Shown in pieces: positions 18,901 through 26,310 of a stretch of 64,000 bases of DNA. The notes beneath the pieces are model-generated. The model had not been told where the DNA came from and searched no databases. It saw only the letters and a list, made by a program, of their open reading frames with translations. The position numbers and the translations under genes are program-made. Source of the stretch: JAEUQQ01 sp963697285 (lineage in GTDB: Bacteria; Acidobacteriota; Vicinamibacteria; Vicinamibacterales; JAFNAJ01); NCBI GenBank assembly GCA_963697285.1, contig CAVONI010000011.1, positions 1,674,001-1,738,000 on the forward strand, written 5' to 3'. Each line of letters begins with the position of its first letter. Position 1 is the first letter of the stretch.

Positions 18901-19434
18901 GCCGTGAACGGCTGCAGCGCCTACGATCGCTGCCCGCTGAAAGACAATTCCCGAATAGAAGAACAGGCCGTTCGCTCCGGCGCGCACCGTCGGATCGGCG
19001 CCGGCGTCGAATCCCTTGAGAGGCGAAGCTAGTCCGGCCGGGGACTGGTCCTGCGGGTAGCCCGGAAGGAGGGTGCTCGTCCACGTCTGGCCGCCATCGA
19101 ACGACTTGAAAAGGCCAAGCCAGGCATCGCCGGTGGGCCTGTCGACCGGACCAGGCAAGTCGACGGTGCGGTAGTCGTTGGCACCCGCCACCAGGTGGAG
19201 GACGTTTCGCGAGGAGACAGCTACGGACGGTTCGTTTTGCCGTTGCAGGAAGGGGTCGCCGCCGGGCCACGTCTGGCCGGCAACCATGTTGACGTTGGGC
19301 CCGGGCACCTGCGCAGAGACGACCGCGAGCGAGCAGACCGCCACCACCGCCGCAACCAGCCGTGCCAGAACACCGAGCGGCCCACAAACCAGCGCCGCAG
19401 GACGAATCGCCGACCGACCTGACTGCTGTCTCAC
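15226..19434 (-). CDS. Secreted sialidase-like/dockerin/PRIEN-repeat protein, N-terminal part (frameshifted)
   Basis: It starts at GTG 19434 with GGGAGG seven bases upstream. A signal peptide (LARLVAAVVAVCSLAVVSAQ) is followed by a BNR/sialidase-like propeller: QNEPSVAVSSRN, FKSFDGGQTW, FSYSSDCGATWSRP, RSTNFGLTFTRP, ISTSSDGVSWTPP. A dockerin-like insertion reads VTDDGVVDNADLNLVKGSFG and SGDCQVDIYDLAFVSRSYG. Later come long runs of the pentapeptide PRIEN. One internal segment (about 18680-18900) is highly charged and low complexity. After about 15957 this frame turns into Arg/His-rich nonsense to 15226; the true continuation is in the next frame, ending at 14223. The protein is extracellular; function is unproven. 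Confidence 0.82.
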   Translation of the reverse strand: MRQQSGRSAIRPAALVCGPLGVLARLVAAVVAVCSLAVVSAQVPGPNVNMVAGQTWPGGDPFLQRQNEPSVAVSSRNVLHLVAGANDYRTVDLPGPVDRPTGDAWLGLFKSFDGGQTWTSTLLPGYPQDQSPAGLASPLKGFDAGADPTVRAGANGLFFYSGIVFQRAAIVGAAAVHGGLAAGPGASLTDRRAGGATTRARQRERETAKNDHRAVEKGRRQGQGQAPRGAQATRMAEGTPERAKASVQGGDGGVSQAGGESGTSSAIFVSTLVDLNNRENGDPVGYVRTTLVDRDAGVRFLDKQWMAVDVPRAGSRECVLDVPQEDAPPVRQTFPGGRVYVAYTAFSGRGASQKGQILFSYSSDCGATWSRPRDISTVADPDVTDDGVVDNADLNLVKGSFGRRCGDAAFNPGADTSGDCQVDIYDLAFVSRSYGRRFPTTRRIPQGASLAIDPVTGAVYVAWREFQTAGQADVIQVARSTNFGLTFTRPTTVSSFSPFDQGTTETSFRTSAFPTIAADGERIYLAWSARGFASGRSDPTTGDARVVISTSSDGVSWTPPRVADEGTVPGHQIMPALAFGSGKLSLLYYDLREDVSQLFGPYVDEYPILSGATSLGLRHTLDARIAQALPDVEPVFTSVRLSEYPLGALSDTGPLEQLQFNPPNLPIFRLGTAPFVGDYLDVAASPTILANRDGTWSFNIEPTASSAGHAVWADNRNVRAGPGGDLAGYTPPLSAARRTQSLFDPAQTVPECVPSLTGTRNQDIYTARFDQGLFVAALGNSKPLAATLERAFALLVENATREVRSYRLTIGNQPQGGNASFQQISANGELSTTIDVSIPPLSTVARTVYVTANDPRARIDIDVAEISAPGTPDLLPAGLHGSIVLNADPRAPRIENPRIENSGVVADILTAEVYTPLITTAVASPRIENPRIENPRLANPRIENLSIANPGIIVPRIENPRIENPRIENPRVENPRVENPRVENVDLVNGSISETTWEVMNGGNTAAAYAVRLFLNQPLPTGFKTQLIIHKTYATPGADGCALKVEFHNVVVVNITTPAFDDPANPRIENPRIENPRIENASVALAPGETASVTLRVFDPDRNDEVEFDAAASVTPAIVAHAVNSEDAAVGATEQPRAVALTITTPRLDDALLLAGEYLGAGHGQCAGHMGACGGGAASGPAAGWGHRRDFGYTRGRRNVHVHARVHRHGGAAPNGRASVRDSRRESAGDPQRRASVRGPGRAVQLPPRCDGWGRQSHVVGHRRLPADGSDPGTDQRRRVGHADRRRCLRVQRDGPGSWAPTQHCDPGIHDHRAGVGADRSPPVAGPQCRPNCRRFNPHVHPRCRQPWTAGRGRCHGDADPALGGDVPLGRCPVRARGLARDMRDRCARALSGVEPGDSGSS
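16480..16672 (-). repeat. Pentapeptide PRIEN repeat array
   Basis: A 15-base unit (consensus GGTTCTCGATCCGCG on the plus strand) is repeated in tandem. On the coding strand it encodes Asn-Pro-Arg-Ile/Val-Glu over and over. Shorter runs occur at about 16198-16240 and 16733-16761 in the same gene. The unit encodes protein in a single frame and lies within an open reading frame, so it is a protein repeat, not a CRISPR. Confidence 0.85.
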
Positions 19435-19997
19435 CTCTGGACCTCCCAGAAGCTGACTTCGCGAATCCCACCGGACCGAACGCTCGGGGTCTTACATCAG
19501 TGCTTGACGCGTTGTGCTCGCCCTGTCCCACCGGCCACGGAACTCCGACGGCGGCTGGGTTGGGTACGGCTCAGATGCATTCGAAGTGCCAGACGCGGTC
19601 GACACGTAGCCTCGCACGTGCCGGGAACCGGGGTGCTGCACAGGCTGATCGACGGTATTGGGCGCGAAAATTGAGACAGGGCCACGCACGAGGGGCGGTG
19701 TCGAGCTCCGCTCTGTGTTACCTGCGCGTATCAGGAGTCGCTCCGCGTACTGGCTTTAGGCTCTGCTGCGAATGAACAAAATCCCCCAGTGAGCAGAAGT
19801 CGTTTCTGTGTTTTCAACTCGCCAGCTGACCGGCCGCCGGGATCTCGCCGTGCACCACCGCACTTCCGGGAACTGGCGACGAGGGGTGCCAGACCGCCTC
19901 GCGCCTGCCGCACGCGCATGCCAGGCACAGCCCTCATTCACTCGTGCAGTGCGCGCGCGACTCGACGACCTCCCGTGCCCGCCGGCCGGGGACTTCC
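19435..19997. other. Gene-poor stretch between secreted-protein gene and TA island
   Basis: No open frame here has a believable start or composition. The only hint of structure is AAAATTGAGACAGGGCCAC near 19667-19685, which resembles the ends of some IS21-type elements, but there is no paired end or transposase. I therefore see nothing I can name. Confidence 0.4.
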
Positions 19998-20882
19998 TCA
20001 GGGTGAAAGCCCCGCCGCTCCGGCGGCTTTTACCATCTGGCAGCGCCGCGGGGACGCCGGCCGCAACGTCACCTCCCCGCTCGCCAGTACTCGGTCAACG
20101 GCGAGCGTCGCTCCTTCGCACTGCTCCGTCCCGTTGTGGACGCGGGGGCGCAGGACCGCCTGCGCGACCAGATCCTCGACGCCTACGCGGCCTTCGAACA
20201 GGAGGTCGCCAAGGCAAGCTGACCGAGGCTCGGGCCCGCGCGTCCGTCTCCCGGCGCGCGGGCTCGCTGAGCAACCGTGACGCGATCGGCGCACCTGCGG
20301 ACTGGACGCTCCCTGCCCCAGGTCTTGCCACGTTGGCCCCACGATGGCCCGTTTGTCGCTGACCAGCAGCTTCTGAACAAGGTAGCTGACTGGGTTCGCG
20401 ATCATGATCGTGGTCGCGCCGGCTGCCGCGTCGATGGGCACTGACCAGGGTGCGACGAGAAGCACCTCGAGATGCCGCAGCTTCTGTGCGGTGACGCCTG
20501 CGATCTTCGTCGTCACGTCCCTGGTGCCAGCGCGCGTGTGCTCGCTCCCGACGAGTGGCGTCAGGAACTCGGCGTAGAACCCGGCATCCTCGCCGCCCAC
20601 GTGGTAGTGCGTCACCGGCGGACGATCATCGCCGAGGAACTCCTCGCGGAAGCCACGCGACAGCAGTCGCTCGCGCAAGGTCAGCGCGTCGGTGCTGATG
20701 CCAGGCGCGAGCGCGATGTCCGTGTCGCGCGTCATCAAGGGCGCGTAGTCCACGGGCTGCGCCAGCGTGTGGCGTCGGAACAGCCGATGTGCCCACCCAC
20801 CGATGATGACGACGCGGTCGCGATAGGGGCCGAGCGCGTCAACCAGCAACGCGAACCTCTCGTCGTCCGCACTGGTGATCAT
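19998..20882 (-). CDS. Nucleotidyltransferase-fold protein, AbiEii-like toxin candidate
   Basis: It starts at ATG 20882 (MITSADDERFALLVDALGPY), overlapping the stop of the upstream gene by ATGA. The N-terminal 180 residues look like a minimal nucleotidyltransferase: VVIIGGWAHRLFRR carries the GG-type loop, and LMTRDTDIALAP carries the D-x-D-type metal site. Further motifs are VTAQKLRHLEVLL and ANPVSYLVQKLLVSDKRA. After about 20330 the translation becomes Arg/Ser-rich and loses family resemblance, although the frame stays open to 19998. The C-terminus is therefore probably decayed or shifted. Paired with an AbiEi-like regulator, it fits a type IV toxin-antitoxin arrangement. Confidence 0.6.
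   Translation of the reverse strand: MITSADDERFALLVDALGPYRDRVVIIGGWAHRLFRRHTLAQPVDYAPLMTRDTDIALAPGISTDALTLRERLLSRGFREEFLGDDRPPVTHYHVGGEDAGFYAEFLTPLVGSEHTRAGTRDVTTKIAGVTAQKLRHLEVLLVAPWSVPIDAAAGATTIMIANPVSYLVQKLLVSDKRAIVGPTWQDLGQGASSPQVRRSRHGCSASPRAGRRTRGPEPRSACLGDLLFEGRVGVEDLVAQAVLRPRVHNGTEQCEGATLAVDRVLASGEVTLRPASPRRCQMVKAAGAAGLSP
20006..20031. terminator. Terminator-like hairpin
   Basis: AAAGCC-CC-GCCG, loop CTC, CGGC-GGCTTT with a following T forms a bulged 10-base-pair stem with A/T flanks on both sides. It falls at the open 3' end of the nucleotidyltransferase frame and could end transcription in either direction. Confidence 0.45.
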
Positions 20883-21865
20883 GACCGTCGCCTGTCGACC
20901 AGGGGTTTGAGCACTCGCCGGTAGATCAGGTCGGCCTGCTCCGCGCCGCGTGAAGGATGGGCGCTCGCGTCGAGCCAGACCTGCAGCACGTCTGACACCG
21001 GAACCCCATCGCGCCAGACCACTCCGCGAAAGACCGACTCGGCTGCCCGCGCCAGCCTGACGAACACATCGGGCTCGGACCTGGGCGCTTCCAGCGACAA
21101 GCCAAGCCGCTCGAGCGCCGCAGCATCGAGCCGCTCGAAGAAGACGTGCGGAACCACGCCACGCACGAAGCCGAGGCCGAGCGCATCTGCGGCTGCAAAC
21201 AGACCGAGGCAAGCGCGCAGCGGCACGCCGGGCTGACGTGAGCCGGACGAGGCGGCTGGAGGTGCCACGACCGCGTCGCGAAGGGCATCGTGCAATTGCC
21301 GTTCTGGGTCTCCACGGAGGATCCACTGCATTGATACCTCGCGCGCCGGCCCCAGGTGGGCGACTTGCCAACGACGCAGCAGTTCCTCGAGCCTCACCAG
21401 GCGCAGGATTGGACTCGCCTCGTCCAGGAAGCCCTCCCTGCGTAGCTGACGCACGAACCGGAAGGCGCTCATCACCGAGACGCTGGCCGCGGCCGACAAC
21501 TGCGATGCGTTGCGGTACTCCCCGCGCGGTGCGCCCAGGAGGTCTGGCGCGATCCCCGGGGCCAGCAGCACTTTGAGCATCCACTGGTTCAGATCCGAGA
21601 AGAGATGGAGTGCCGCTGCCTCCGGCGCGCGCGCCCGCAACCACCGCTCGGCCTGGCGCCCTTCGGCACTCATCGCTGCCAGCCCCGGCCCTCGAAACCA
21701 CCGGAACCCCTCCAGGTCAACCACGCCCACGGCATCGTCGGGCGCATAGTCGTGCGCGAATTGCTCCAGGTCGCGCACCAGTGCCGGGCTGACACGGCTC
21801 GCGCCGACGATGGCGAGCGCACGTGCCCGGGGCTTGGGACGCGGACGTCGTGGAGAGGCGCACAC
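20879..21865 (-). CDS. AbiEi-like winged-helix antitoxin/regulator
   Basis: 328 residues from GTG 21865. A stop codon lies upstream in frame, so this is the longest possible form. The middle has a winged-helix-like stretch (NASQLSAAASVSVMSAFRFVRQLRREGFLDE). The C-terminus has DVLQVWLDASAHPSRGAEQADLIYRRVL, which resembles the closing motif of AbiEi/COG4861-type antitoxins. It overlaps the downstream nucleotidyltransferase by four bases, the usual antitoxin-then-toxin order of type IV systems. The upstream region carries two GATACGTAT palindromes suited to autoregulation. Assignment is by motif and context; the N-terminal 150 residues are less recognisable. Confidence 0.65.
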   Translation of the reverse strand: MCASPRRPRPKPRARALAIVGASRVSPALVRDLEQFAHDYAPDDAVGVVDLEGFRWFRGPGLAAMSAEGRQAERWLRARAPEAAALHLFSDLNQWMLKVLLAPGIAPDLLGAPRGEYRNASQLSAAASVSVMSAFRFVRQLRREGFLDEASPILRLVRLEELLRRWQVAHLGPAREVSMQWILRGDPERQLHDALRDAVVAPPAASSGSRQPGVPLRACLGLFAAADALGLGFVRGVVPHVFFERLDAAALERLGLSLEAPRSEPDVFVRLARAAESVFRGVVWRDGVPVSDVLQVWLDASAHPSRGAEQADLIYRRVLKPLVDRRRS

Positions 21866-21933
21866 CCTGGTGGGCTCGATGGGTGTGCCCCGCGGACCTT
21901 GAACACCCGCAGCAGGTCGTGAATCGCGTCTCG

Positions 21934-21968
21934 TGATACGTATCAGCTGTGGGCTACGATACGTATGC
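21934..21968. promoter_or_regulatory. Twin ATACGTAT palindromes, putative operator
   Basis: TGATACGTATCA (21934-21945) is a perfect 12-base palindrome. A second copy, GATACGTATG (21958-21967), is centred 23 bases away, about two helical turns. They lie just upstream of the AbiEi-like gene on the minus strand and at the truncated PIN gene on the plus strand. Confidence 0.55.
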
Positions 21969-22239
21969 CTGCATCCTCGAGAAGGCGCAGGGGCCGGTGT
22001 TCGCCAGACGAGCGGTCGAGCAACTGCTCCAGGTCTTCGCCGTCGCGCCCGTCACCGACGTGGTGCTCCTGCGGGCGCTCGTCTTGGCCTGGCCCCACTT
22101 CGAGGACGCGGTCTGCGCCGCGTGCGCCGAAGCCGCCGGCTGCGACGTCATCGTCAGTCGCGACCCCGCCGGATTCCCCGACCCTCCGATGCCGGTCGTC
22201 GATCCCGCCGCCGCGTTCGGACTGTTGACGCGCCCCTGA
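21949..22239 (+). pseudogene. PIN-domain toxin, N-terminally truncated
   Basis: The visible 96 residues match the C-terminal two thirds of a PIN-domain toxin: ARRAVEQLLQVFAVAPVT, LRALVLAWPHFEDAVCAACAE (second acidic site), AGCDVIVSRDPAGF (third acidic site) and VVDPAAAFGLL. The first part, with the LDTD/DxN metal-binding strand, is missing. The sequence begins instead inside the palindrome region upstream of the AbiEi-like gene. The toxin should be inactive. No antitoxin gene precedes it, so this looks like a deletion scar. Confidence 0.65.
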
Positions 22240-22403
22240 CGAGCGGGCACAGGAGCGGCCGGTGGGGGACCCCTCGCCTGTCCTTCGGGCTGACCTGATG
22301 TCCGCCGCGTCCAAGAAACCGTGGCGAAGCCCTTGCACCAGGAAATCGAGTCGGCCGCGATGTCGTGCGTCGACTGCCGACGGCAGGCCGGCCCGGTGCA
22401 CGC

Positions 22404-22880
22404 TTACGGGTTTCGCGGACCGGCGCGTTCGAGGTTGCGGGCGTCGATCAGATCTTGTTCCCGCCCGGACGCGCGCTTGGAACGAATCAAGTCGTCGCGA
22501 GAAATGACGCTAACGGGCACGCCGTTCCAGACGCTGCCGACCCGACGCCCCCAGGCTTCTGCAAAGTCCACTCCGGGGGCGTCCTTCAGGAAATCGACTC
22601 TCACGGGTGGATGCCCCATCCACACGACTTCGTCTTCGACCGCGGCTTCCAGATGAGCGGCGATATCGATGTGGGCTCCGAACTCCAGCAAGGCTCGACA
22701 GGCGCGACGGATGTTGTCAGGGGCCGGATCGAGCAGGATGTCGAGGTCCTTCGTGGTGCGCGGGCGGTCGTGGTAGCCCACGGCGTAGCCGCCGATGATC
22801 AGGTAGCGAACATCAGCGTTGCCGAACGCCGCCAGCAGATCGACGAAGTCCAGCGGAAGGCTCGGCTCGTGCTGCTCCAT
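22404..22880 (-). CDS. Nucleotidyltransferase (DUF6036/AbiEii-like)
   Basis: 158 residues from ATG 22880 (MEQHEPSLPLDFVDLLAAFG). The nucleotidyltransferase core is VRYLIIGGYAVGYHDRPRTTKDLDILLDP, with the GG loop and the D-x-D metal site. Then follow VRVDFLKDAPGVDFAEAW and VISRDDLIRSKRASGREQDLIDARNL, the closing helices typical of this small family. All key residues are present. A small partner protein is encoded immediately upstream and overlaps it by 68 bases. Such pairs resemble MNT/AbiE-type toxin-antitoxin modules, but the activity is not known. Confidence 0.85.
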   Translation of the reverse strand: MEQHEPSLPLDFVDLLAAFGNADVRYLIIGGYAVGYHDRPRTTKDLDILLDPAPDNIRRACRALLEFGAHIDIAAHLEAAVEDEVVWMGHPPVRVDFLKDAPGVDFAEAWGRRVGSVWNGVPVSVISRDDLIRSKRASGREQDLIDARNLERAGPRNP

Positions 22881-23058
22881 ACCATTCCATCGCGAGGGCG
22901 AAGACGGCGTTGAGGCGCGCCCCACCTGGCGCCTGCTGCCAAAACGCCACATCCTGCGCGGCAGCTTCGGCAAACGGCGCCCGACCGCCGCTCCATCGAG
23001 AACGACGCTCTTCCGCTCGCGCCGCGGCAGTGCGGTTGGCAGATGGCATCACGGTCAT
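22813..23058 (-). CDS. Small partner protein of the nucleotidyltransferase
   Basis: 81 residues from ATG 23058. It is mostly helical: PFAEAAAQDVAFWQQ, then GARLNAVFALAMEWYGAA. Short proteins with a D-x-x-W-W/F...RL-A-x-W/F...E pattern often precede this class of nucleotidyltransferase. Its 3' end overlaps the nucleotidyltransferase start by 68 bases in another frame, so the last 20 residues may not be conserved. The role is inferred from context: antitoxin or cofactor. Confidence 0.55.
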   Translation of the reverse strand: MTVMPSANRTAAARAEERRSRWSGGRAPFAEAAAQDVAFWQQAPGGARLNAVFALAMEWYGAARAEPSAGLRRSAGGVRQR

Positions 23059-23209
23059 TCTAGCCCCATCAGCTCACCACGAGAGTCCCGCGCCGGAGCC
23101 GCGCCAGAGCTTCAACACTCGCCGCCCGTCCGAGCGCCTCGTCTCCAGTTCCGCCGCGCCTGTCCGTCCATGCTCGACTCCGCTGTGCGGCCTGGCCAGC
23201 ACCGCCGCT

Positions 23210-24082
23210 TCAGGAGCGCGCGCGCAAGGCCTTGATCAGTGCGGCGAGGTCTTGATCGCCGAAGCCTCCGTCCATCCCCAACTGGAACGCGCCTGACGCA
23301 TACGCGGCGAAGCCGTCGGGAATCCTGCCGTCGCGCGCCTGCTGGACGAGGCGCGCCGCGGCGGCCGCATAGGTGCGCAGCGCGGCCTGCGTTCCGTCGT
23401 ATCGCTCCGACCGGATCCGGTCGGTGAGGTGCGTCACCTCCGCGCCAACAACGGGCATGAGTTCCCCGAGCATGCCGCCGAACTCGTCGACGGGCAGGCC
23501 TTCGACTTCGCAGATGCGCGCGCCGTGGATGGCGCCCAGCAACGCACCGAAGATGAACGACAACGCGGCGCAGTCGAGTGCCGATGCCGCGCCGACCTGC
23601 TCGCCGACATGCGCGAGGCCGCCGGCCAGCGACCGAAGCAACGGCTCGCACCTGGCAAATGTCGGCGATGCTCCCGCGACGAGCAGGACCGCGTCTGCGG
23701 TCCCCATCTGATCCGGGTACGCCAGGATGGCGCCATCGAGGTACTCGGCGCCGCACTCGTGCGCCCACCGCTCGCCAGCACGCGCCTCATTCGGCGTGCC
23801 GGTGCTCAACTGCACGAGCACACGCCCCGACAACTGTGCGCGCACGGCCGGCGCAGACAGGATGTCGCGCGTGACCTCGTAGTCGTGGACACACACGATG
23901 ACGATCGGGCTGCCAGCGACGGCGGATGCCACATCGGGCGCGAGCGTCGCGCCCTCGGCGGTGAGCGCCTCGGCCCGCGTGCGCGTCCGGTTCCACACCA
24001 GCACGCTGTGCCCCCCGCGCAATGTGGCACGAGCGAGCGCCGACCCCATGGCGCCAAGTCCGATGATCGTGACGTCACTCAT
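23210..24082 (-). CDS. NADP-dependent imine reductase-like oxidoreductase
   Basis: 290 residues from ATG 24082. GGAG seven bases upstream favours this over the ATG at 24094. The N-terminal Rossmann fold has VTIIGLGAMGSALARATLRGG (GxGxxG), and WNRTRTRAEAL, where Asn-Arg-Thr suggests NADPH binding. LVQLSTGTPNEAR is the characteristic substrate-domain entry of beta-hydroxyacid dehydrogenase/imine-reductase enzymes. The C-terminal all-helical dimerisation domain covers about residues 165-290. The usual catalytic Lys of beta-hydroxyacid dehydrogenases is not seen; ALDCAALSFIFGALLGAIHG is closer to imine reductases. The substrate is unknown. It appears to be a single-gene unit. Confidence 0.85.
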   Translation of the reverse strand: MSDVTIIGLGAMGSALARATLRGGHSVLVWNRTRTRAEALTAEGATLAPDVASAVAGSPIVIVCVHDYEVTRDILSAPAVRAQLSGRVLVQLSTGTPNEARAGERWAHECGAEYLDGAILAYPDQMGTADAVLLVAGASPTFARCEPLLRSLAGGLAHVGEQVGAASALDCAALSFIFGALLGAIHGARICEVEGLPVDEFGGMLGELMPVVGAEVTHLTDRIRSERYDGTQAALRTYAAAAARLVQQARDGRIPDGFAAYASGAFQLGMDGGFGDQDLAALIKALRARS

Positions 24083-24340
24083 GCGAAGCTCCATTCAGCG
24101 CACGCGGTTCGCGCAAGGTCGTGAGACACGGCGGGGTCCGGCGAGTCGCATCCTGCTGCGTGCGCTGGCCGCCAGTGGTGGCCGCCCACCCGCACCCTGC
24201 GAAGAATTCAACTGCAGAGTTTGCACTGTAGCACGCGAGCTGTTGATGCCTCGTGGTGTGCCGGTCACAGTCCCGACCCCGCTGCCTGCGAGTCGAACCC
24301 TCGCAGGTACGGCACGTCGGCCGGGCGCCGTTTCCAACCT

Positions 24341-25489
24341 TCACCGCCCTCCCGCTCGCCTCGGCGTCAGCTTCAGGAGCCGGCCCTTGCCGTCGCGGCG
24401 GCCGTCCTCGAGCAGCCAGATGGCGCCGTCCGGGCCCTCCTCGGGCTCGCGGATACGCTCGCCCATCGGCCACTGATCGCCTTTTCGCGCGTTGGTGCCG
24501 TCCACGTCGACGCGAATGAGCGCCTGGCTCGAGAGGCCGCCGATGAACAGGTCGCCTTTCCACTCGGGCCAGAGCTTGCCGGAATAGACCATCAGCCCCC
24601 CTGGCGAGATCACGGGATTCCAGCTCACCTTGGGCTTCTCGAACTCGGGACGCGTGGCGTGATCGGGGATGGGCTTGCCGTCGTAGTGGTCGCCGTCCGA
24701 CACGATCGGGTAGCCGTAGTTCCGGCCAGGGAGAATCAGGTTCACTTCGTCTCCGCCCTTCGGACCCATTTCCTGCTGCCAGAGGTTGCCGCTGGCGTCG
24801 AACGCGATGCCGAGCGGGTTGCGATGCCCGTACGACCAGATGGCCGGATGAAAGCCTTTGTCGATCAGCGGATTGCCAGGCGCAGGCGTTCCATCGTCTG
24901 CCAGGCGGAGGACCTTGCCCAGGGTGGCTTTCGGATCCTGCGCAGGGTCGAACTTCTGACGATCGCCGTTGGTGAAGTAGAGATATCCATCCGGTGAAAA
25001 GGCGATGCGCCCGGCGAAGTGGCCGTCGCCATTCACGTAGGGCGAGCCCCTGAACAGCGTCTCCACCTTCTGCAGGGTCGGCGGCTGCGCGCTGTCGTCG
25101 AAAACGCCGCGGGCGAGCACGACGCCCTTGCCACGCTCGCCGGCTTCGGAATAGCTGAAGTACACCAGCCGGTTCTGCGCGAAGCGGGGGTGCAACACGA
25201 CGTCCATCAGACCGCCCTGTCCCTCGCTCGACACCTTCGGAATGCCCGCGACGGGTTGCCGCTGCTGCCCGTCTGCCGAGACGAGGTAGAGGGTGCCCAA
25301 TCGCTCGGTGATCAACATCCGGCCGTCCGGCAGGAATGTCATCGCCCACGGCGATTCGAAGTCGGCAACCACCTGCACCTCGAACGGCAGGTCGGGCGAC
25401 TGTTGAGCAGCGGCGCTACTCTGACGCCCGTCCGCGGCACAGCCGGCAGCTATCGCCACGAGAAGGGTGCAGGTCGGTACGGATCGCAT
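24341..25489 (-). CDS. PQQ-dependent soluble sugar dehydrogenase, lipoprotein
   Basis: 382 residues from ATG 25489, with GGAGG five bases upstream. A lipoprotein signal (CTLLVAIAAGC) places it in the periplasm on a lipid anchor. The rest is a six-bladed propeller of the aldose sugar dehydrogenase/glucose-sorbosone dehydrogenase family: SPWAMTFLPDGRMLITERLG, GQGGLMDVVLHPRF, GRIAFSPDGYLYFTNGD, WSYGHRNPLGIAFD, GDEVNLILPGRNYGYP and SPGGLMVYSG. PQQ and calcium ligands are expected in these loops. By family it oxidises aldoses and passes electrons to the respiratory chain. Confidence 0.93.
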   Translation of the reverse strand: MRSVPTCTLLVAIAAGCAADGRQSSAAAQQSPDLPFEVQVVADFESPWAMTFLPDGRMLITERLGTLYLVSADGQQRQPVAGIPKVSSEGQGGLMDVVLHPRFAQNRLVYFSYSEAGERGKGVVLARGVFDDSAQPPTLQKVETLFRGSPYVNGDGHFAGRIAFSPDGYLYFTNGDRQKFDPAQDPKATLGKVLRLADDGTPAPGNPLIDKGFHPAIWSYGHRNPLGIAFDASGNLWQQEMGPKGGDEVNLILPGRNYGYPIVSDGDHYDGKPIPDHATRPEFEKPKVSWNPVISPGGLMVYSGKLWPEWKGDLFIGGLSSQALIRVDVDGTNARKGDQWPMGERIREPEEGPDGAIWLLEDGRRDGKGRLLKLTPRRAGGR

Positions 25490-25612
25490 CATGACCTCCA
25501 GGCTCGCAGCTCGCGAGCAGGCCAGCAACTGCCGGGCCGGGAACCAGAATCGCGCTTGCCTTGGGCTTTCAGCTTACCAGCCCGGCACGGGCGCGTGCAC
25601 GCGCGTCCGCTG

Positions 25613-26173
25613 TTACAGGTGCTGCGGCGCTGACGCGGGCGGTGCCAACGGGTCGTTGACCTTCGCGCGCCGTAACCGCTGCGCGAACCCGAGCGCGATC
25701 AGCACCGAGCACGCGGTCCCAATCCGGCAGACGGCCATGAGGTTCCCGACCACGAGGCTGCGGAGGGTTCTCTCCGCACGCAACGTGTCGAGCAACCGCC
25801 CGGCACTCGATGCATCCATGCCTGCCGAGGCGCGCGCGAACTCCGCCTGGATCATGTCATCGAGGAAGTGCGCGTAGACGAACGTGATCGACACCACGTT
25901 GTAGGCAACGTAGATCAACGCCGTCATGACGCTGATGGCGATGCCCACCAACAGCGCTTTCGGATAGGTGGTATGGCCTCCAAGCACGTGCGTCCCGTAC
26001 CACCAGTTGCCGACCGCGATGTACGCCGGCAGCAACAGCGTCATCAGGACGAGCGCCCAGGGCTGAAAGTAGACGCCCGACAAGTACAGGACGACCCCGA
26101 CGGTGACGTTGACGACACCACAGATGGCGCCGAGCGTGATGAGCGGCGCCCAACGAATTGGATATGCGGTCAT
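25613..26173 (-). CDS. Four-helix membrane protein, DUF4199-like
   Basis: 186 residues from ATG 26173, with AGGAGG upstream. Four membrane segments are visible: LITLGAICGVVNVTVGVVLYL, FQPWALVLMTLLLPAYIAVG, ALLVGIAISVMTALIYVAYN, and a C-terminal LMAVCRIGTACSVLIALGF. The loop between helices three and four (FLDDMIQAEFARASAGM) is amphipathic. The topology matches small DUF4199-type membrane proteins, whose function is unknown. Family assignment is tentative. Confidence 0.75.
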   Translation of the reverse strand: MTAYPIRWAPLITLGAICGVVNVTVGVVLYLSGVYFQPWALVLMTLLLPAYIAVGNWWYGTHVLGGHTTYPKALLVGIAISVMTALIYVAYNVVSITFVYAHFLDDMIQAEFARASAGMDASSAGRLLDTLRAERTLRSLVVGNLMAVCRIGTACSVLIALGFAQRLRRAKVNDPLAPPASAPQHL

Positions 26174-26215
26174 GGTGTGCCTCCTCCTGTAAACGTCACT
26201 TCGACGCTTCCACCT

Positions 26216-26310
26216 TTGTCATCTCCTGCAACTCACCGCGACACTTCTACCGTTTGTCATCTCGTGCACCTCACCGCAGCACTTCTCCTTGTCATCTCGT
26301 GCACCTCACC
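26216..26310. repeat. Three imperfect tandem repeats, unit 35-38 bases
   Basis: Units begin at 26216, 26254 and 26289 with TTGTCATCTCsTGCAmCTCACC. The spacers CGCGACACTTCTACCG and GCAGCACTTCTCC are also related. They fill the gap between the membrane-protein gene and the methyltransferase stop codon. No function is evident; three units with differing spacers do not make a CRISPR. Confidence 0.7.

Noticed and set aside
19667..19685. End of an IS21-type insertion sequence
   Set aside because: Only one end-like motif is seen, without transposase, partner end or target duplication.
26216..26310. Small CRISPR array
   Set aside because: There are only three units with related spacers of unequal length, and no cas genes in the window.
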